This document shows, piece by piece, positions 26,608 to 36,800 of a stretch of 64,000 nt of DNA. The notes beneath the pieces are model-generated. The model worked only from the letters and a program-made list of their open reading frames with translations. It did not search any database and was not told the origin of the DNA. Source of the DNA: JBBROS01 sp965260995 (GTDB taxonomy: Bacteria; Pseudomonadota; Alphaproteobacteria; Acetobacterales; Acetobacteraceae). The first letter of the stretch is position 1; each line of letters starts with the position of its first letter. The position numbers were made by a program, and so were the translations under genes. The stretch lies in the NCBI GenBank assembly GCA_965260995.1, contig CBDHCD010000003.1, positions 2,108,001 through 2,172,000 on the forward strand, given 5' to 3'.

Positions 26608-27464
26608 GCGCCGCGGCCGCCGTGGAGGGGCTCGCCCCCGACGCCCCGGCCCGCGGGGCGCTGGCGCTGCGCTACGGCGTGCTGGTGCTGCTCTCGCTGG
26701 TCTGCCTCGGCCCGATCATCCTGATGGTGACGACCTCGTTCAAGGTGCAGACCGACATCTTCACCACCACGCCCGCTTGGTTCTTCACGCCCACGCTCTC
26801 GAACTACACCGGCGTGCTGATCGAGGACAACTTCAAGCGTTACCTCGTCAACGGCGTCATCGTCGGCATCGTCTCGACGATCGTGACGCTCGCGCTCGGC
26901 TCCATGGCGGCCTACGCCATCGTCCGCTACCGCTTCATCGGCCGCGGCGTGGTGTCCTGGACGACGCTGCTGCTGCGCAGCGTGCCGCTCGCGGTGCTGG
27001 CGGTGCCGGTCTACACGGTTTGGGGCGATGCCGGGCTGCTGAACAGCCTCACGGGGCTGATCCTGCTCTACACCGCCGTCAACCTGCCCTTCACCATCTG
27101 GGTGCTATACGGCTTCCTCGCGCAAGTGCCTTACGAGCTGGAGGAGGCCGCGCTGGTGGACGGCTGCAGCCCGTACCGGGTGTTCCTGGTGATCGTGCTG
27201 CCGTTGATCCGCCCGGGCCTGGCGGCGGCGGCCATCTTCACCTTCCGCATCGCCTGGAACGAGTTCATCCTCGCCCTCGTGCTGACCAACCGCGCCACCC
27301 GCACGCTGCCGGTCGCGGCCTCGCTCTACATCACCGACGTGGGCGTGCAGTGGGGCAAGCTGATGGCGCTGGGCGTGCTGATCGCCCTGCCACCCTTGCT
27401 CGTCACCCTGGTCGCGGCCCGGCAGATCATCGCCGGCCTCACCGCAGGGGCGGTGAAGGGCTAG
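26604..27464 (+). CDS. carbohydrate ABC transporter permease 2 (MalG/UgpE type)
   Basis: Second permease, 286 aa, six helices. The N-terminal helix precedes the family motif TSFKVQTDIFTTTPAWFFTPTLSNYTGVL; the EAA loop is LEEAALVDGCSPYRVFLVIVLPLIRPG, and FRIAWNEFILALVLT is typical of MalG-type proteins. The ATG overlaps the stop of permease 1, giving translational coupling. Completes the importer with the ATPase and binding protein. Confidence 0.9.
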   Translation: MSAAAAVEGLAPDAPARGALALRYGVLVLLSLVCLGPIILMVTTSFKVQTDIFTTTPAWFFTPTLSNYTGVLIEDNFKRYLVNGVIVGIVSTIVTLALGSMAAYAIVRYRFIGRGVVSWTTLLLRSVPLAVLAVPVYTVWGDAGLLNSLTGLILLYTAVNLPFTIWVLYGFLAQVPYELEEAALVDGCSPYRVFLVIVLPLIRPGLAAAAIFTFRIAWNEFILALVLTNRATRTLPVAASLYITDVGVQWGKLMALGVLIALPPLLVTLVAARQIIAGLTAGAVKG

Positions 27465-27468
27465 GCGG

Positions 27469-28173
27469 ATGGAGGCGGCGCTGGCTTGGTTGATGACCCC
27501 GCTCTCCGGCGCGTCCACGCACAGCATCGCGGGCTGGGCGGCGTGGCACGCGCGGGCGATGGTGCTGGCCTGGACGATCCTGCTGCCGAGCGGGATGTTC
27601 GTCGCCCGGTTCTGCAAGATCCATCCCCGCCAGGACTGGCCCACTTCGCTGGACAGCAAGTTCTGGTGGCGGACCCATGTCTGGACCCAGATCGCCGGCG
27701 TGGCCGCCACGGGCGTGGGCCTGGCGCTCGCCTGGGGCCACGCGGGCGGCGCCCTGGAGCAGGCGCGGCCGCACCGCCTGCTTGGCTGGACCGTGGCCGC
27801 GCTGGCCGCCAGCCAGATACTGGGGGGCGCGCTGCGCGGCACCAAGGGCGGCCCCACCCAGCCCACGATGCGCGGCGATCATTTCGACATGACCCTCCGA
27901 CGCCTGGCGTTCGAGTGGATGCACAAGTCGTTGGGCTGGGTCGCCATGCTGCTCGCGATCGCGGCCACGGCGATCGGCCTCGTCATGGCCGACGCGCCCC
28001 GCTGGATGCCGATCGTCATCGCGCTCTGGTGGGCGTGCTACACGGTGGCGTTCGTCGCCCTGCAAAGGGCGGGGTGGTGCGTGGACACCTACCAGGCGAT
28101 CTGGGGCAACGATCCCTCCCATCCGGGGAACCAGCGCCGCCCCGTCGGGCTCGGGGTGCGCCGGCGCGGCTGA
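27469..28173 (+). CDS. cytochrome b561-type membrane protein
   Basis: A 234-aa membrane protein with about five hydrophobic segments and spaced His residues (AWHARAMVLAW, WWRTHVWTQ, RPHRLLGW, FEWMHKSLGW) that fit the two-haem cytochrome b561/FRRS1-like domain of ferric reductases and transmembrane electron carriers. The ATG lies four bases after the permease stop, so it is apparently the last gene of the LacI-controlled sugar operon. Whether it serves oxidation of the imported compound is unknown; its presence there is unusual. Confidence 0.72.
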   Translation: MEAALAWLMTPLSGASTHSIAGWAAWHARAMVLAWTILLPSGMFVARFCKIHPRQDWPTSLDSKFWWRTHVWTQIAGVAATGVGLALAWGHAGGALEQARPHRLLGWTVAALAASQILGGALRGTKGGPTQPTMRGDHFDMTLRRLAFEWMHKSLGWVAMLLAIAATAIGLVMADAPRWMPIVIALWWACYTVAFVALQRAGWCVDTYQAIWGNDPSHPGNQRRPVGLGVRRRG

Positions 28174-28261
28174 ACCCGGCGATCGTCCCGTCATGCCAAT
28201 CTCTGAGCCTGTGACTCGCGAGGGCGACTCCGATCTCCGGGCCAGGCCTCAAGGCGACCTG

Positions 28262-28361
28262 GAACGATTTCATGTTGCACGAAACCACTCTAGCCATTGT
28301 TCCACGCAGTTGCTCCGTTTCGTCGGACGCGAGGCGCGTCCGACGAAACTGAAACCGCTCC
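28262..28361 (+). repeat. palindromic intergenic repeat, copy A
   Basis: About 100 bp in the gap between cytochrome b561 and the branched-chain ABC operon. It contains a perfect 15-bp stem with a 3-base loop: GTTTCGTCGGACGCG (28317-28331) and its complement (28335-28349). It shares TTTCATGTTGCACGAA and ACTCTAGCCAT with copy B at 44174-44272 (opposite orientation). The left end is degenerate; the right end keeps TGAAACCGCTC. Confidence 0.8.
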
Positions 28362-28534
28362 AACAACGTGGGGCGCACGGCAGGCACGCTGTCCGCGCGG
28401 CGCGCGGCGGCGTCAGCGCAGAGGCTCGACTTATTACGCAGTTGAACTACTCTGCCGACCCCGCAACCATCGCTGCATCCGCAGCCCGACCGCATACGCG
28501 CCAACCGCGAGGCCGAACCAACCGGAGGATGTCC

Positions 28535-29872
28535 ATGAGCGCCCACGACCAGCCGAACCAACTCTCCCGCCGCGCCCTGATCGCCGCCAGCGCACTGGGC
28601 GGCGTCGCGGCCGCTGCCGGGTTCCGCCCCGCCCACGCGGCGGATGAAGCCGCCATCGGCGTTTGGCCCGCTTCCGCCAACGGCGACAGCGTGTTCATCG
28701 GTCTCGGATGCGAGAGCACCGGCCCCTATTCCGCCCAGGGCGGCGACATGCTCAAGGGCTTCGAGCTGGCCATCAAGCACCTCAATGCCAACGACGGCCT
28801 GATCCGCTCCATCGCCCCCGCGGGAAAGCCCGGCATCCTCGGCAAGAAGGTCGAGTACCAGAACGCCGACACCGCCTCCAACCCCAACAACGCCGTCCAG
28901 GCGTTCACCCGCTTCATCAACCAGAACAAGGCGGTTATGACCGCCGGCTCGGTGTCCTCGGCCGTCGCCATCGCGGCGCAGAAGCTGGGCGACCGCGAGA
29001 AGGTCATCTATCTCGCCGGCATCTCCGGCTCCAACGAGACCACCGGCTCGGACTGCCAGCGCTACGGCTTCCGCGCCTGCCACTTCGCCTACACCGCCGC
29101 CGCGGCGCTCGCCCCGGTGCTGGCCAAGGAGATCGGCGCCAGCCGCAAGGTCGCCTACCTGGTGCCTGACTACACCTACGGCCGCACCGTGCTCGCCAGC
29201 ATGAAGGAGTTCACGGAAGCCAAGGGCTGGAAGACCGTCATCGAGCAGCTCTGCCCGCTCGGCGCCACCGACTACTCCTCCTACCTGCTCAACATGATGG
29301 CCTCCGGCGCCGACACCCTCGTCAACATCTGCTTCGGCGCGGACGCGGTGAACAGCATCAAGCAGGCGAGCCAGTTCGGCGCGCTGAAGCAGATGAAGCT
29401 GGTCATGCCCTACGCCGCCCCGTTCCTCGCCCAGGAGGTCGGCCCCGACATCATGGACGGCGTCTACGGCACCACCGAGTTCTGGTGGACGCTCGGGGAG
29501 CACAACGACAAGGCCAAGATGTTCGTCGCCGAGTTCGACAAGGCCTACGGCTACAAGCCCGAATGGGGCGCCCACATCGCCTACCTGCAGCTCGCCCTCT
29601 ACGCCCGCGCCGTGGAGCAGGCCGGCACTTTCCGCCCGGTCGAGGTCATCAAGCAGTACGAGAAGGGAGAGGAGGTCGAGACCACCATCGGCAAGGTGCG
29701 TTGGCGCGGGTCCGACCACCAACTGGTCCGTCCGGTCTACATCCTGCGCGGCAGGGCCAAAAAGGACATGAAGAGCAAAGACGACTACTACGACATCGTC
29801 GCCACCGTCCCCGGCGAGGAGGTCATGCCCCCCGAAGGCAAGCTCGGCTGCAAGCTCGGCAGCTACACCTGA
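28535..29872 (+). CDS. branched-chain amino acid/amide-type ABC transporter substrate-binding protein
   Basis: Periplasmic binding protein of 445 aa in the LivK/UrtA/AmiC superfamily. The signal peptide has a twin-Arg-like start (LSRRALIAASALGGVAAAAGFRPAHA-A). The mature part begins VFIGLGCESTGPYSAQGGDMLKGFELAIKHLN, the type I fold start of Peripla_BP_6. Two ATGs occur (28529, 28535); GGAGG at 28524-28528 leaves 6 bases only to the second, so 28535 is chosen. It heads an operon with permeases and ATPases. The ligand could be a branched amino acid, urea or short amide; not decided. Confidence 0.88.
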   Translation: MSAHDQPNQLSRRALIAASALGGVAAAAGFRPAHAADEAAIGVWPASANGDSVFIGLGCESTGPYSAQGGDMLKGFELAIKHLNANDGLIRSIAPAGKPGILGKKVEYQNADTASNPNNAVQAFTRFINQNKAVMTAGSVSSAVAIAAQKLGDREKVIYLAGISGSNETTGSDCQRYGFRACHFAYTAAAALAPVLAKEIGASRKVAYLVPDYTYGRTVLASMKEFTEAKGWKTVIEQLCPLGATDYSSYLLNMMASGADTLVNICFGADAVNSIKQASQFGALKQMKLVMPYAAPFLAQEVGPDIMDGVYGTTEFWWTLGEHNDKAKMFVAEFDKAYGYKPEWGAHIAYLQLALYARAVEQAGTFRPVEVIKQYEKGEEVETTIGKVRWRGSDHQLVRPVYILRGRAKKDMKSKDDYYDIVATVPGEEVMPPEGKLGCKLGSYT

Positions 29873-29930
29873 CCGGCATAGGGGCCGTCGCACCGTCGCC
29901 GGCCCCGCCTCGCTCGGAGGACCATGAGGC

Positions 29931-30827
29931 GTGACAACCGTTTTCGGCATCCCGCTCGGCCTGATTCAGGCCCAAGCGTTCAACGGTCTGCAACAGGGGA
30001 TGCTGCTGGCCCTGATCAGCGCCGGGCTCACCATCATCTACGGTTCCCTCGGCGTGCTGAACCTGGCGCACGGCGCGCTCTACACCGTCGGCGCTTACGC
30101 GGGCTTCGTGGCCTACGCGCAGACCGGCTCCTTCCTCGCCGCCATCCCCTGCGCCGCCCTCGCGGCGCTGGCGACCGGGCTGGCCATGGAGCGCCTGGTC
30201 GTCCGCTACTACTACAATCGTCCCGACGAGGATCAGATCCTGGTCACGTTCGGCATCGGCATCATCATCGTGGAAGCCATCCGCGCCAGCTTCGGCGGCC
30301 AGTCGCAGAGCGTGCCCACCCCGTCCTGGGGCATGGGCGCGTCCGATCTCGGCTTCATGATGTTTCCGTTCCCCTGGTACAAGATCCAGACCATCGCCAT
30401 CTCGGCGAGCCTGCTGCTGGCGTTCTACCTGGTGCTCTACAAGACCAAGCTCGGCCTCGTCGTGCGCGCCGGGATCGAGGACGCCGGCATGGTCAACCTG
30501 CTCGGCATCAACGTGTACCGCATCTTCCTGATCGTGTTCGGCCTGGGCGCCATGGCGGCCGGGCTGGCCGGCATCATCAACTCGCCGGTCACCGCCCCCA
30601 CCCCCGACGTCGGCGCCAAGTACCTCGTGTTCAGCTTCGTCGTCATCGTCATCGGCGGCGTCGGCTCGTTTCCCGGCGCCGTGCTCGGCGGCATCGTCGC
30701 CGGCGAGATCATGACCCTCACCTCGCTGTTCAACCCGTCCTACTCGGAGGTCATGCTGTTCGCACTCATGGCGCTGATCCTGCTCGTGCGCCCGCAAGGG
30801 TTCTTCGGCCAGGCGGGCCGGGCCTGA
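29931..30827 (+). CDS. livH: branched-chain amino acid ABC transporter permease (LivH type)
   Basis: Inner-membrane permease of 298 aa with about eight helices. Family features: FNGLQQGMLLALISAGLTIIYG at the start, NLAHGALYTVGAY, and VVIVIGGVGSFPGAVLGGIVAGE near the end. GTG 29931 is 10 bases after GGAGG. The stop TGA shares its A with the ATG of the next gene (TGATG). Confidence 0.9.
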   Translation: MTTVFGIPLGLIQAQAFNGLQQGMLLALISAGLTIIYGSLGVLNLAHGALYTVGAYAGFVAYAQTGSFLAAIPCAALAALATGLAMERLVVRYYYNRPDEDQILVTFGIGIIIVEAIRASFGGQSQSVPTPSWGMGASDLGFMMFPFPWYKIQTIAISASLLLAFYLVLYKTKLGLVVRAGIEDAGMVNLLGINVYRIFLIVFGLGAMAAGLAGIINSPVTAPTPDVGAKYLVFSFVVIVIGGVGSFPGAVLGGIVAGEIMTLTSLFNPSYSEVMLFALMALILLVRPQGFFGQAGRA

Positions 30828-32644
30828 TGACCGCCGCCCGCCCGCGGCTGCCGTTGGCCGAGCTCGCCACCGCCGCCTGCCTGGTCGTCGCCCCCTTCGT
30901 GCTGCCGCTGATCGCCGCCGACGTGCCGATGCTGAGCCGCATCCTCGTCTGGGGCCTGTTCGGCCTCGGCTTCGCCATCCTATTCGGCTTCACCGGCCTC
31001 CTGTCCCTCGGCCAAGCCGTGTTCTTCGGCACCGGCGGCTTCGTCACCGCCTACTTGATGGTGCAGCAGCGCGTCCCCGCCCTCCTCGCCCTCCTGGCCG
31101 GCACCCTGCTCGCCGCGCTGATCGGCGTCGTCATCGGCTACTTCACCGAGCGCCGCCGGGGCATCTACTTCGCGATGATCACGCTCGCCTTCGGCGAGAT
31201 GTTCGCCCACCTCAACCTCACCACCTTCGCGGCCTACACCGGCGGCGAGAACGGCCTGCCCGGCGTTCCCACCCCCACGGTGTTCGGCTGGCGCGCCGAG
31301 TCCGGCCTGCCGATGTACGCCTTCATCGCCACCTTCTTCTTCTTGGGCTACGTCCTTGCCCGCCGCATCATCGCCTCTCCGGTCGGCCGCATCCTGACCG
31401 CCATCCGCGACAACGAGCAGCGGGCGCTGGCCACCGGCAACGCCGTCCACCTCTACAAGCTGTGCGCCTTCACGATCGCCGCCGCCTACGCCGGGCTTGC
31501 TGGCGGCCTGCTCGGCATTTTCCAGAACTACATGCCGCCCGACGCCTTCGCCTTCGAGACCTCCGGGCAGCTCCTGGTGCAGACCGTGATCGGCGGCGCC
31601 GCCACCCTGCTCGGCCCCTTGGTCGGCGGCGCGGTCTGGATCTACCTGCGCGAAACCCTCCAGCACGGCCTCGGCCTTGACAACACCTGGCGGCTCATCC
31701 TCGGCTTCATCTTCGTCCTCCTGGTCAGCTTCCTGCGTCAAGGCATTGTCGGCGAACTGATCCGCCTCGTCCGCCGCCCGCCCGCGGCCATCGACGCCGA
31801 GGACGCCCCGCATGAGCCGGTCGCCTTCGACGACCTCCCGAAGATCCAAACCGGCCCTGTCGTGGTCGAGACCCGCGGCTTGACCCGGCGCTTCGGCGGC
31901 CTCCTCGCCAACGAGGACGTCAACTTCCAGGTCGCCGAGTTCGAGGTGCGCGGCTTGATCGGCCCCAACGGCGCGGGCAAGAGCACCTTCTTCAAGATGC
32001 TGGCCGGCGAGATGCTTCCCAGTTCCGGCACCGTGCTGTTCCGCGGCCAGGACGTGACCCGCGACGGCGTCTGCGCCATCTGCCAGAAGGGCATGGCCAA
32101 GAGCTACCAGATCAACCAGCTCTTCGACCGCCTCACCGTGCGCGAGAACCTGGTCATTCCCACCCTCGCCGCCCGCCGCGGCCGCTTCCGCCTCGATCTG
32201 CTCCGCAGCCTCTGGTCGGTGCCCGGCGTCGAGGAAGGCGTCGAGGAGACCCTCCGCCTCGTCGATCTCACCCATCGCGCCGACACCCCGGTCAACCAGC
32301 TCGCCTACGGCGAGAAGCGCCGGCTCGAGATCGGCCTCGTCCTCGCCACCGATCCCAAGGTCCTGCTGCTCGACGAACCTCTCGCCGGCATGAGTCCCGG
32401 TGAGCGCGCCTACACTGTCCAGCTCCTCCGCCGCCTGCGCCACGGCCGCACCATGGTGATCGTCGAGCATGACATGGACGCCCTGTTCGGCCTCGCCGAC
32501 CGCATCACCGTCCTGGTCGAGGGCCGCATCCTGATCGAAGGCACGCCCGACCAGGTCCGCAACGATCCCGGCGTGCAGGAGGCCTACCTCGGCGGCGTCC
32601 ACGCGCCCGGCGCGCCCGCGCCCGTCGCGGAGCGCGCGCTATGA
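30827..32644 (+). CDS. fused ABC permease-ATPase (LivM-LivG type)
   Basis: One 605-aa chain combines two subunits. Residues ~1-315 are the LivM-type permease (GFTGLLSLGQAVFFGTGGFVTAYL, then ERRRGIYFAMITLAFGEM). After a linker (~315-345) comes the LivG-type ATPase: RRFGGLLANEDVNF, Walker A GPNGAGKST, a signature region reading LAYGEKRRLEIGLVLA, Walker B VLLLDEPLAGM and EHDMD. No frameshift is involved, since the frame is continuous. Translation is coupled at both ends (TGATG with livH, ATGA with livF). The fusion fixes a 1:1 ratio of permease to ATPase. Confidence 0.9.
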   Translation: MTAARPRLPLAELATAACLVVAPFVLPLIAADVPMLSRILVWGLFGLGFAILFGFTGLLSLGQAVFFGTGGFVTAYLMVQQRVPALLALLAGTLLAALIGVVIGYFTERRRGIYFAMITLAFGEMFAHLNLTTFAAYTGGENGLPGVPTPTVFGWRAESGLPMYAFIATFFFLGYVLARRIIASPVGRILTAIRDNEQRALATGNAVHLYKLCAFTIAAAYAGLAGGLLGIFQNYMPPDAFAFETSGQLLVQTVIGGAATLLGPLVGGAVWIYLRETLQHGLGLDNTWRLILGFIFVLLVSFLRQGIVGELIRLVRRPPAAIDAEDAPHEPVAFDDLPKIQTGPVVVETRGLTRRFGGLLANEDVNFQVAEFEVRGLIGPNGAGKSTFFKMLAGEMLPSSGTVLFRGQDVTRDGVCAICQKGMAKSYQINQLFDRLTVRENLVIPTLAARRGRFRLDLLRSLWSVPGVEEGVEETLRLVDLTHRADTPVNQLAYGEKRRLEIGLVLATDPKVLLLDEPLAGMSPGERAYTVQLLRRLRHGRTMVIVEHDMDALFGLADRITVLVEGRILIEGTPDQVRNDPGVQEAYLGGVHAPGAPAPVAERAL

Positions 32645-33339
32645 GCTTGCTCGAGGTCGAAGGCCTCAACACCTACTACGCCGACAGCCACGTCCTGTTC
32701 GATGTCAAGCTTCATATCGATGCCAATGAGGTCGTCGCCCTTCTCGGCCGCAACGGCGCTGGCAAGAGCACCACCCTCAAGTCAATCGCCGGCGCCATCC
32801 GCCCGCGCCAAGGCACCATCCGCCTCGAAGGCGACGAGATCGCCGGCCTCGACCCGTTCCGCATCGCCAACCGCGGCGTCCAGCTCGTCCCCGAGGAGCG
32901 GCGAATCTTCGGCTCCATCACCGTGGAGGAGAACCTGGTCCTGGCCGGCATCTCGCATCCCTCCCCGGCCCCGCTCGACGAGATTTACGCCTACTTCCCG
33001 CGCCTCAAGGAGCGCCGCAAGTCCGGTGGCCGCCAGCTTTCCGGCGGCGAGCAGCAGATGCTCGCCATCGCCCGCGCCCTCGTGCGCAAGGCCCGCCTGA
33101 TCCTGCTCGACGAACCGTTCGAAGGCCTCGCGCCCGTCATCGTCCACCAGCTCCTCGACATCTGCGGCAAGCTCGCCCAGGAAGGCCGCACCATCCTGAT
33201 CGTCGAGCAGAACGTCTTCGCCGTCCTGAGCCTTGCCCACCGCTGCTATGTCCTGAACAACGGCCACATGGTCTTCCAAGGCAAGCCCGACGAGTTGCGC
33301 GGCAATCAGGACCTTATGCGCCAGCATCTGGGAGTCTGA
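32641..33339 (+). CDS. livF: branched-chain amino acid ABC transporter ATP-binding protein (LivF type)
   Basis: Second ATPase, 232 aa. Walker A GRNGAGKST, LVPEERRIFGSITVEENL, signature LSGGEQQMLAIARALV, Walker B LILLDEPFEGLAP, and VEQNVFAVL are all present and match LivF. Its ATG overlaps the stop of the fused permease-ATPase. It ends the operon. Confidence 0.92.
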   Translation: MSLLEVEGLNTYYADSHVLFDVKLHIDANEVVALLGRNGAGKSTTLKSIAGAIRPRQGTIRLEGDEIAGLDPFRIANRGVQLVPEERRIFGSITVEENLVLAGISHPSPAPLDEIYAYFPRLKERRKSGGRQLSGGEQQMLAIARALVRKARLILLDEPFEGLAPVIVHQLLDICGKLAQEGRTILIVEQNVFAVLSLAHRCYVLNNGHMVFQGKPDELRGNQDLMRQHLGV

Positions 33340-33406
33340 GCGGCTGTTGAGCAATCTCCTGCGCCGATGACGCCAGTCGTTCGGCAGTGACGCGCGCCGC
33401 GCAGGC

Positions 33407-33540
33407 CTATGAGAGCCTCTCGGCCGTCTCGATCAGGGGTTCGCAATCACGGCTCATGCGTCGGAGCCGACCGAAGCCAGGCCGGCATGCGCCAGCCTAC
33501 CCGCCGCCGCTTCAGCACGTGAAAGCCGCGCCGGACTTCA
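33407..33540 (-). pseudogene. remnant of an IS5-family transposase C-terminus
   Basis: On the minus strand, 33527 to ~33470 reads GFHVLKRRRV, then in a shifted frame FGRLRRMSRDCEPLIETAERLS to a stop at 33407-33409. This matches the IS5-type ending in which V-E-R-T-F precedes W-L-(G)RxRRLSRDYE-LIETAE. The frame is broken, the VERTF core is lost and no terminal repeats are seen. It is a decayed fragment. Confidence 0.6.
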
Positions 33541-33805
33541 GCTGATGGTGAGGCCGGCCGGACCCGGGCGTGGCACGGCGTCACCGTGGCCGGGAATGAA
33601 GGACGTCACCCCACTCCCGTAAATCTGCTCCGTCGGCAGCACCGCAGCTGCCCCGTTCGTCGCTCGCGTGGCGCTCCTGGCAGGGCCTCACGGCTTGCCG
33701 CCGCGTGTCCTGCCATCCACCCAGCGGATCGAGGGTGGCCGCCCCGGCCTCGTCAGCGCCACCACGAGCGGCTCCAAGGATCATGGCGCCATGCCGGCCA
33801 ACGGC
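33541..33805. other. intergenic region, probably more of the decayed element
   Basis: No intact gene. A minus-strand frame (33784 to 33581) contains GADLREWGDVLH, faintly like the TDLREVVNAILY segment near the start of IS5-family transposases; the order agrees with the C-terminal remnant at 33407-33540. The similarity is too weak for a firm call. Confidence 0.3.
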
Positions 33806-36800
33806 TCATGGCTGGTCCTGCTGCTCCGTCAGGTCGGCCTCGATCCAACGACGGTTCAGGCCCGGTTCGTCGCCCGGCCCCAACTCAACATCGCCAGCTT
33901 GCACACCCGCCTCGACGAGGCCGGCAGCGACATGATGCGGGCCGTCGGCAACGATCACTCCCGCGCGCCCGTCCGCCGCCACGCTTCCCGCACCCGCGTC
34001 CTCGGCGCTGCCCGGACCCTGTTCGGTCCACGGCAGCGGCCGCCCGGTCCTGCTCAACGAGGATCCTGGTCCGACGAGGGGTCCCCGTGCCGCCGGATGG
34101 CGCGCCATCAAAGCGCGGGCGGCGGCGACGTCGGCGGTCGCGACGCCTTCCGCGAAGGGGGCGAGGGACGCGGCGACGAGCGCGCGGGCCTCGGCCGCGC
34201 GTTCGGTGGTTCGCCAGAGGGCGGCGAGGCTCAGCGCCGCGCGCAGCTCCCAGCCGCGCATCCGCTGGCGGCGACTGGTCGCGAGCGCGTCGAGGAAGGC
34301 GGCCTCGGCCCCGCCCGCGTCGCCCTGCGCCGCCAGGACCTCGCCCCTGACGCGCAATAGCTCCGCCAGGCACCAGACCTCCTCGTAGCGCCGGGCCTGC
34401 TCGATCGCATCGGCGGCGACGACGAGGGCCTCGTCCAACTGGCCGGCCCGGCTGAGCGCGAGCGCGAACGCGCCGCGGTGCGCCGCGACCCGGAAGCGGG
34501 CGCCCGCCGCATCGAACTGGACCAGCGCCGCGCGGAACTGGGCGATCGCCTCCGCCAGCTCTTCTGGCGCGGGGCTGCCGCGGGCGGCGAGCACCTCGGC
34601 GCGGTAGGCGACGGCGTGGGCGTGCCAGACGTGCAGCCGGTGGTCGCGGGCGTGATCGAGCAGCATGGCGGCCAGCCGCGCGGCGTCCGCCCAATCGCCG
34701 CGCAGGATGCGAACCGGACACGCGCCGTAGGCGAGGGCGTAGCCGAGGGAGTTGGCGTGGCCGACGTCGAGGGCCGTCGCGACGGCGTCGAGGCTGGTGC
34801 GGAGCGCCTGGTCGGGCGAGCCTTCGGTCCACTGGATGGCGGACAGCGCCGACAGGCCGGCGACGCGCTGGTCCTGGCCGAACCGGTGGGTCAGCGGCTG
34901 GTGCAGGGCCGGATCGTAGGCCAGCAGCGACGCCTCGATCTCGGCCCGGCCGCCGGCGTGATCGCCCAGCAGGTAGCGCGAGACGCCGAGCACGCGATGG
35001 GCGACGAGCGCGACGGCGGTGTCGCGCGCCCCGGTCGCGAGGGCGAGCAGCAGGCCCGCCAACTCCTCGGCGACGCGGTTCTGGCCCAAGGCCGAATGAT
35101 GCGCCCAGAGGCCGTAGAGGGCCTGGGCGCGCCGCGCGTCGTCGGCGAGGCGCTCGGCCAAGGCGCGGGCGCGCCGGAACGCCTCGCCGGCTTCGGGGGC
35201 GGCGTAGCCGCGGCAGGCGATGAGCGGCATGCCGAGCGCGGTTTGCAGCAGCAACTCGGTGCGGTCGCGGCCCTCGTCCGGCGGCAGCGTCCGCAGCGCA
35301 TCGAGGCCTTGAGTAAAATGCTCGACGGCCTCGGCATGGGCCGAGCGCGAGATGGCGCGCTGGCCGGCGGCGAGCCAGAGCTCGACCGCGGGCGCGGCCA
35401 GGCCCGCCTTGGCGTAATGGCCAGCGAGCACCTCGGGCTGCTCCTCCAGCAAGCCCGGCTGGGCGGTCCGCAGCGCGTCCGCGCAGCGGGCGTGCAGGCG
35501 CTCGCGGTCGCGCAGCAGCAGCGTGCCGTAGGCGGCGTCCTGCACAAGGGCGTGCTTGAAGGTGTAGGTCGCCTGCGGCGGCTGGCCGGCCTGGTGCACG
35601 AGTTCGGCGGCGACGAGCTGGCGCAGCATGTGGTCGAGCGCCGCGCCGGGCAGGTCGGCGAGGGCGGAGAGGGCGCCGTGGGAGAAGGCGCGGCCGATGA
35701 CGGAGCCGACCTGCGCCGCCCGCTTGGCCGGGCCGAGGCGGTCGAGGCGGGCGAGCAGGGAGTCGTTCAGCGTCGCCGGGATCGCGAGCGGCGGCGACGG
35801 GGCCCAGTGACGCCGCAACAGGCCGGACTCGATCACGGCCTTGGTCAGCTCCTCGACGAACAGCGGCACCCCGTCGGTCTTGCTGAGGATCTGCTCCAGC
35901 ACCTCGGGCGGCAGCAGCAGGCCGCTCGCGATCTGCCCGACCAGCTCCGCCACGTGACGCCGGCCGATGCGGCTCAGGGCGAGGGCGGTGACGTGGTCGC
36001 GGCCGTGCCAGCGGTGCTGGAACTCGGGCCGGAAGGTGAGCATGACCAGGCAGCGGGACCGAGCCGCCCGATCGATGACCAGGTCGAGCAGGTCGCGCGT
36101 CGTCGGGTCGATCCAGTGGGCGTCCTCGATGAGGAGGAGAACGGGCAGCTCGCCGCCGCCGAGAAAGGCGGCGAGCTGCGCGAGGAGACGCCGCTTCTGC
36201 TGTTCGGGTTCCGGCGCAGGCGACGGGGAGTGGTCGGGCACCCGGGCGCTGGCCGGGATGGAGAGCAGGGTGGCGAGCAGGGCCAGGCCGGGGCGGGCGG
36301 CGGGCGGCAGGGTGGCGGCCCATCGCTCCAGCTTGTCGAGCTTGAGGCCGGGCGGGTCGGACGGTGCGATGCCGCCGGCGTGCTCGACGTAGCCGATCAA
36401 GGGCTGCAGGGTGCTGTTCGCGTAGGACGGCGAGCACTGGCAGCGGACGATGAGGCCGGGCCGGGCCGCGGCGTGCTCGCACAGGGCCTGGCCGAGCCGG
36501 GACTTGCCGATGCCTGCGTCGCCCGAGAGCAGCACCGCCTGCCCCTCGCCGGCGCAGGCCAGCGCCCAGCGCTCCCGCAGCAGCGCCATCTCATGATCGC
36601 GGCCGACCAGGTGGCCCGGACCGGTCGCGTGCGCCGCCTCGAAGCGGGTCGCGGCGTGACGCTGGGCCAGGACGCGCCAGAGCGGCACCGGCGCGGGCAG
36701 GCCTTTCAGCGGGTGCGGGCCGAGGGACTCGCAATCGAACAGGTTGGCCACGAGCCGCCGGGTGGCGTCGGCGATCACGACGCCGTCGGGGCCGGCGCAG

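Noticed and set aside
33581..34360. Rightward open frames with good third-position GC opposite the C-terminus of the cyclase protein
   Set aside because: They overlap the end of the large leftward protein and show no family; treated as shadow or debris.
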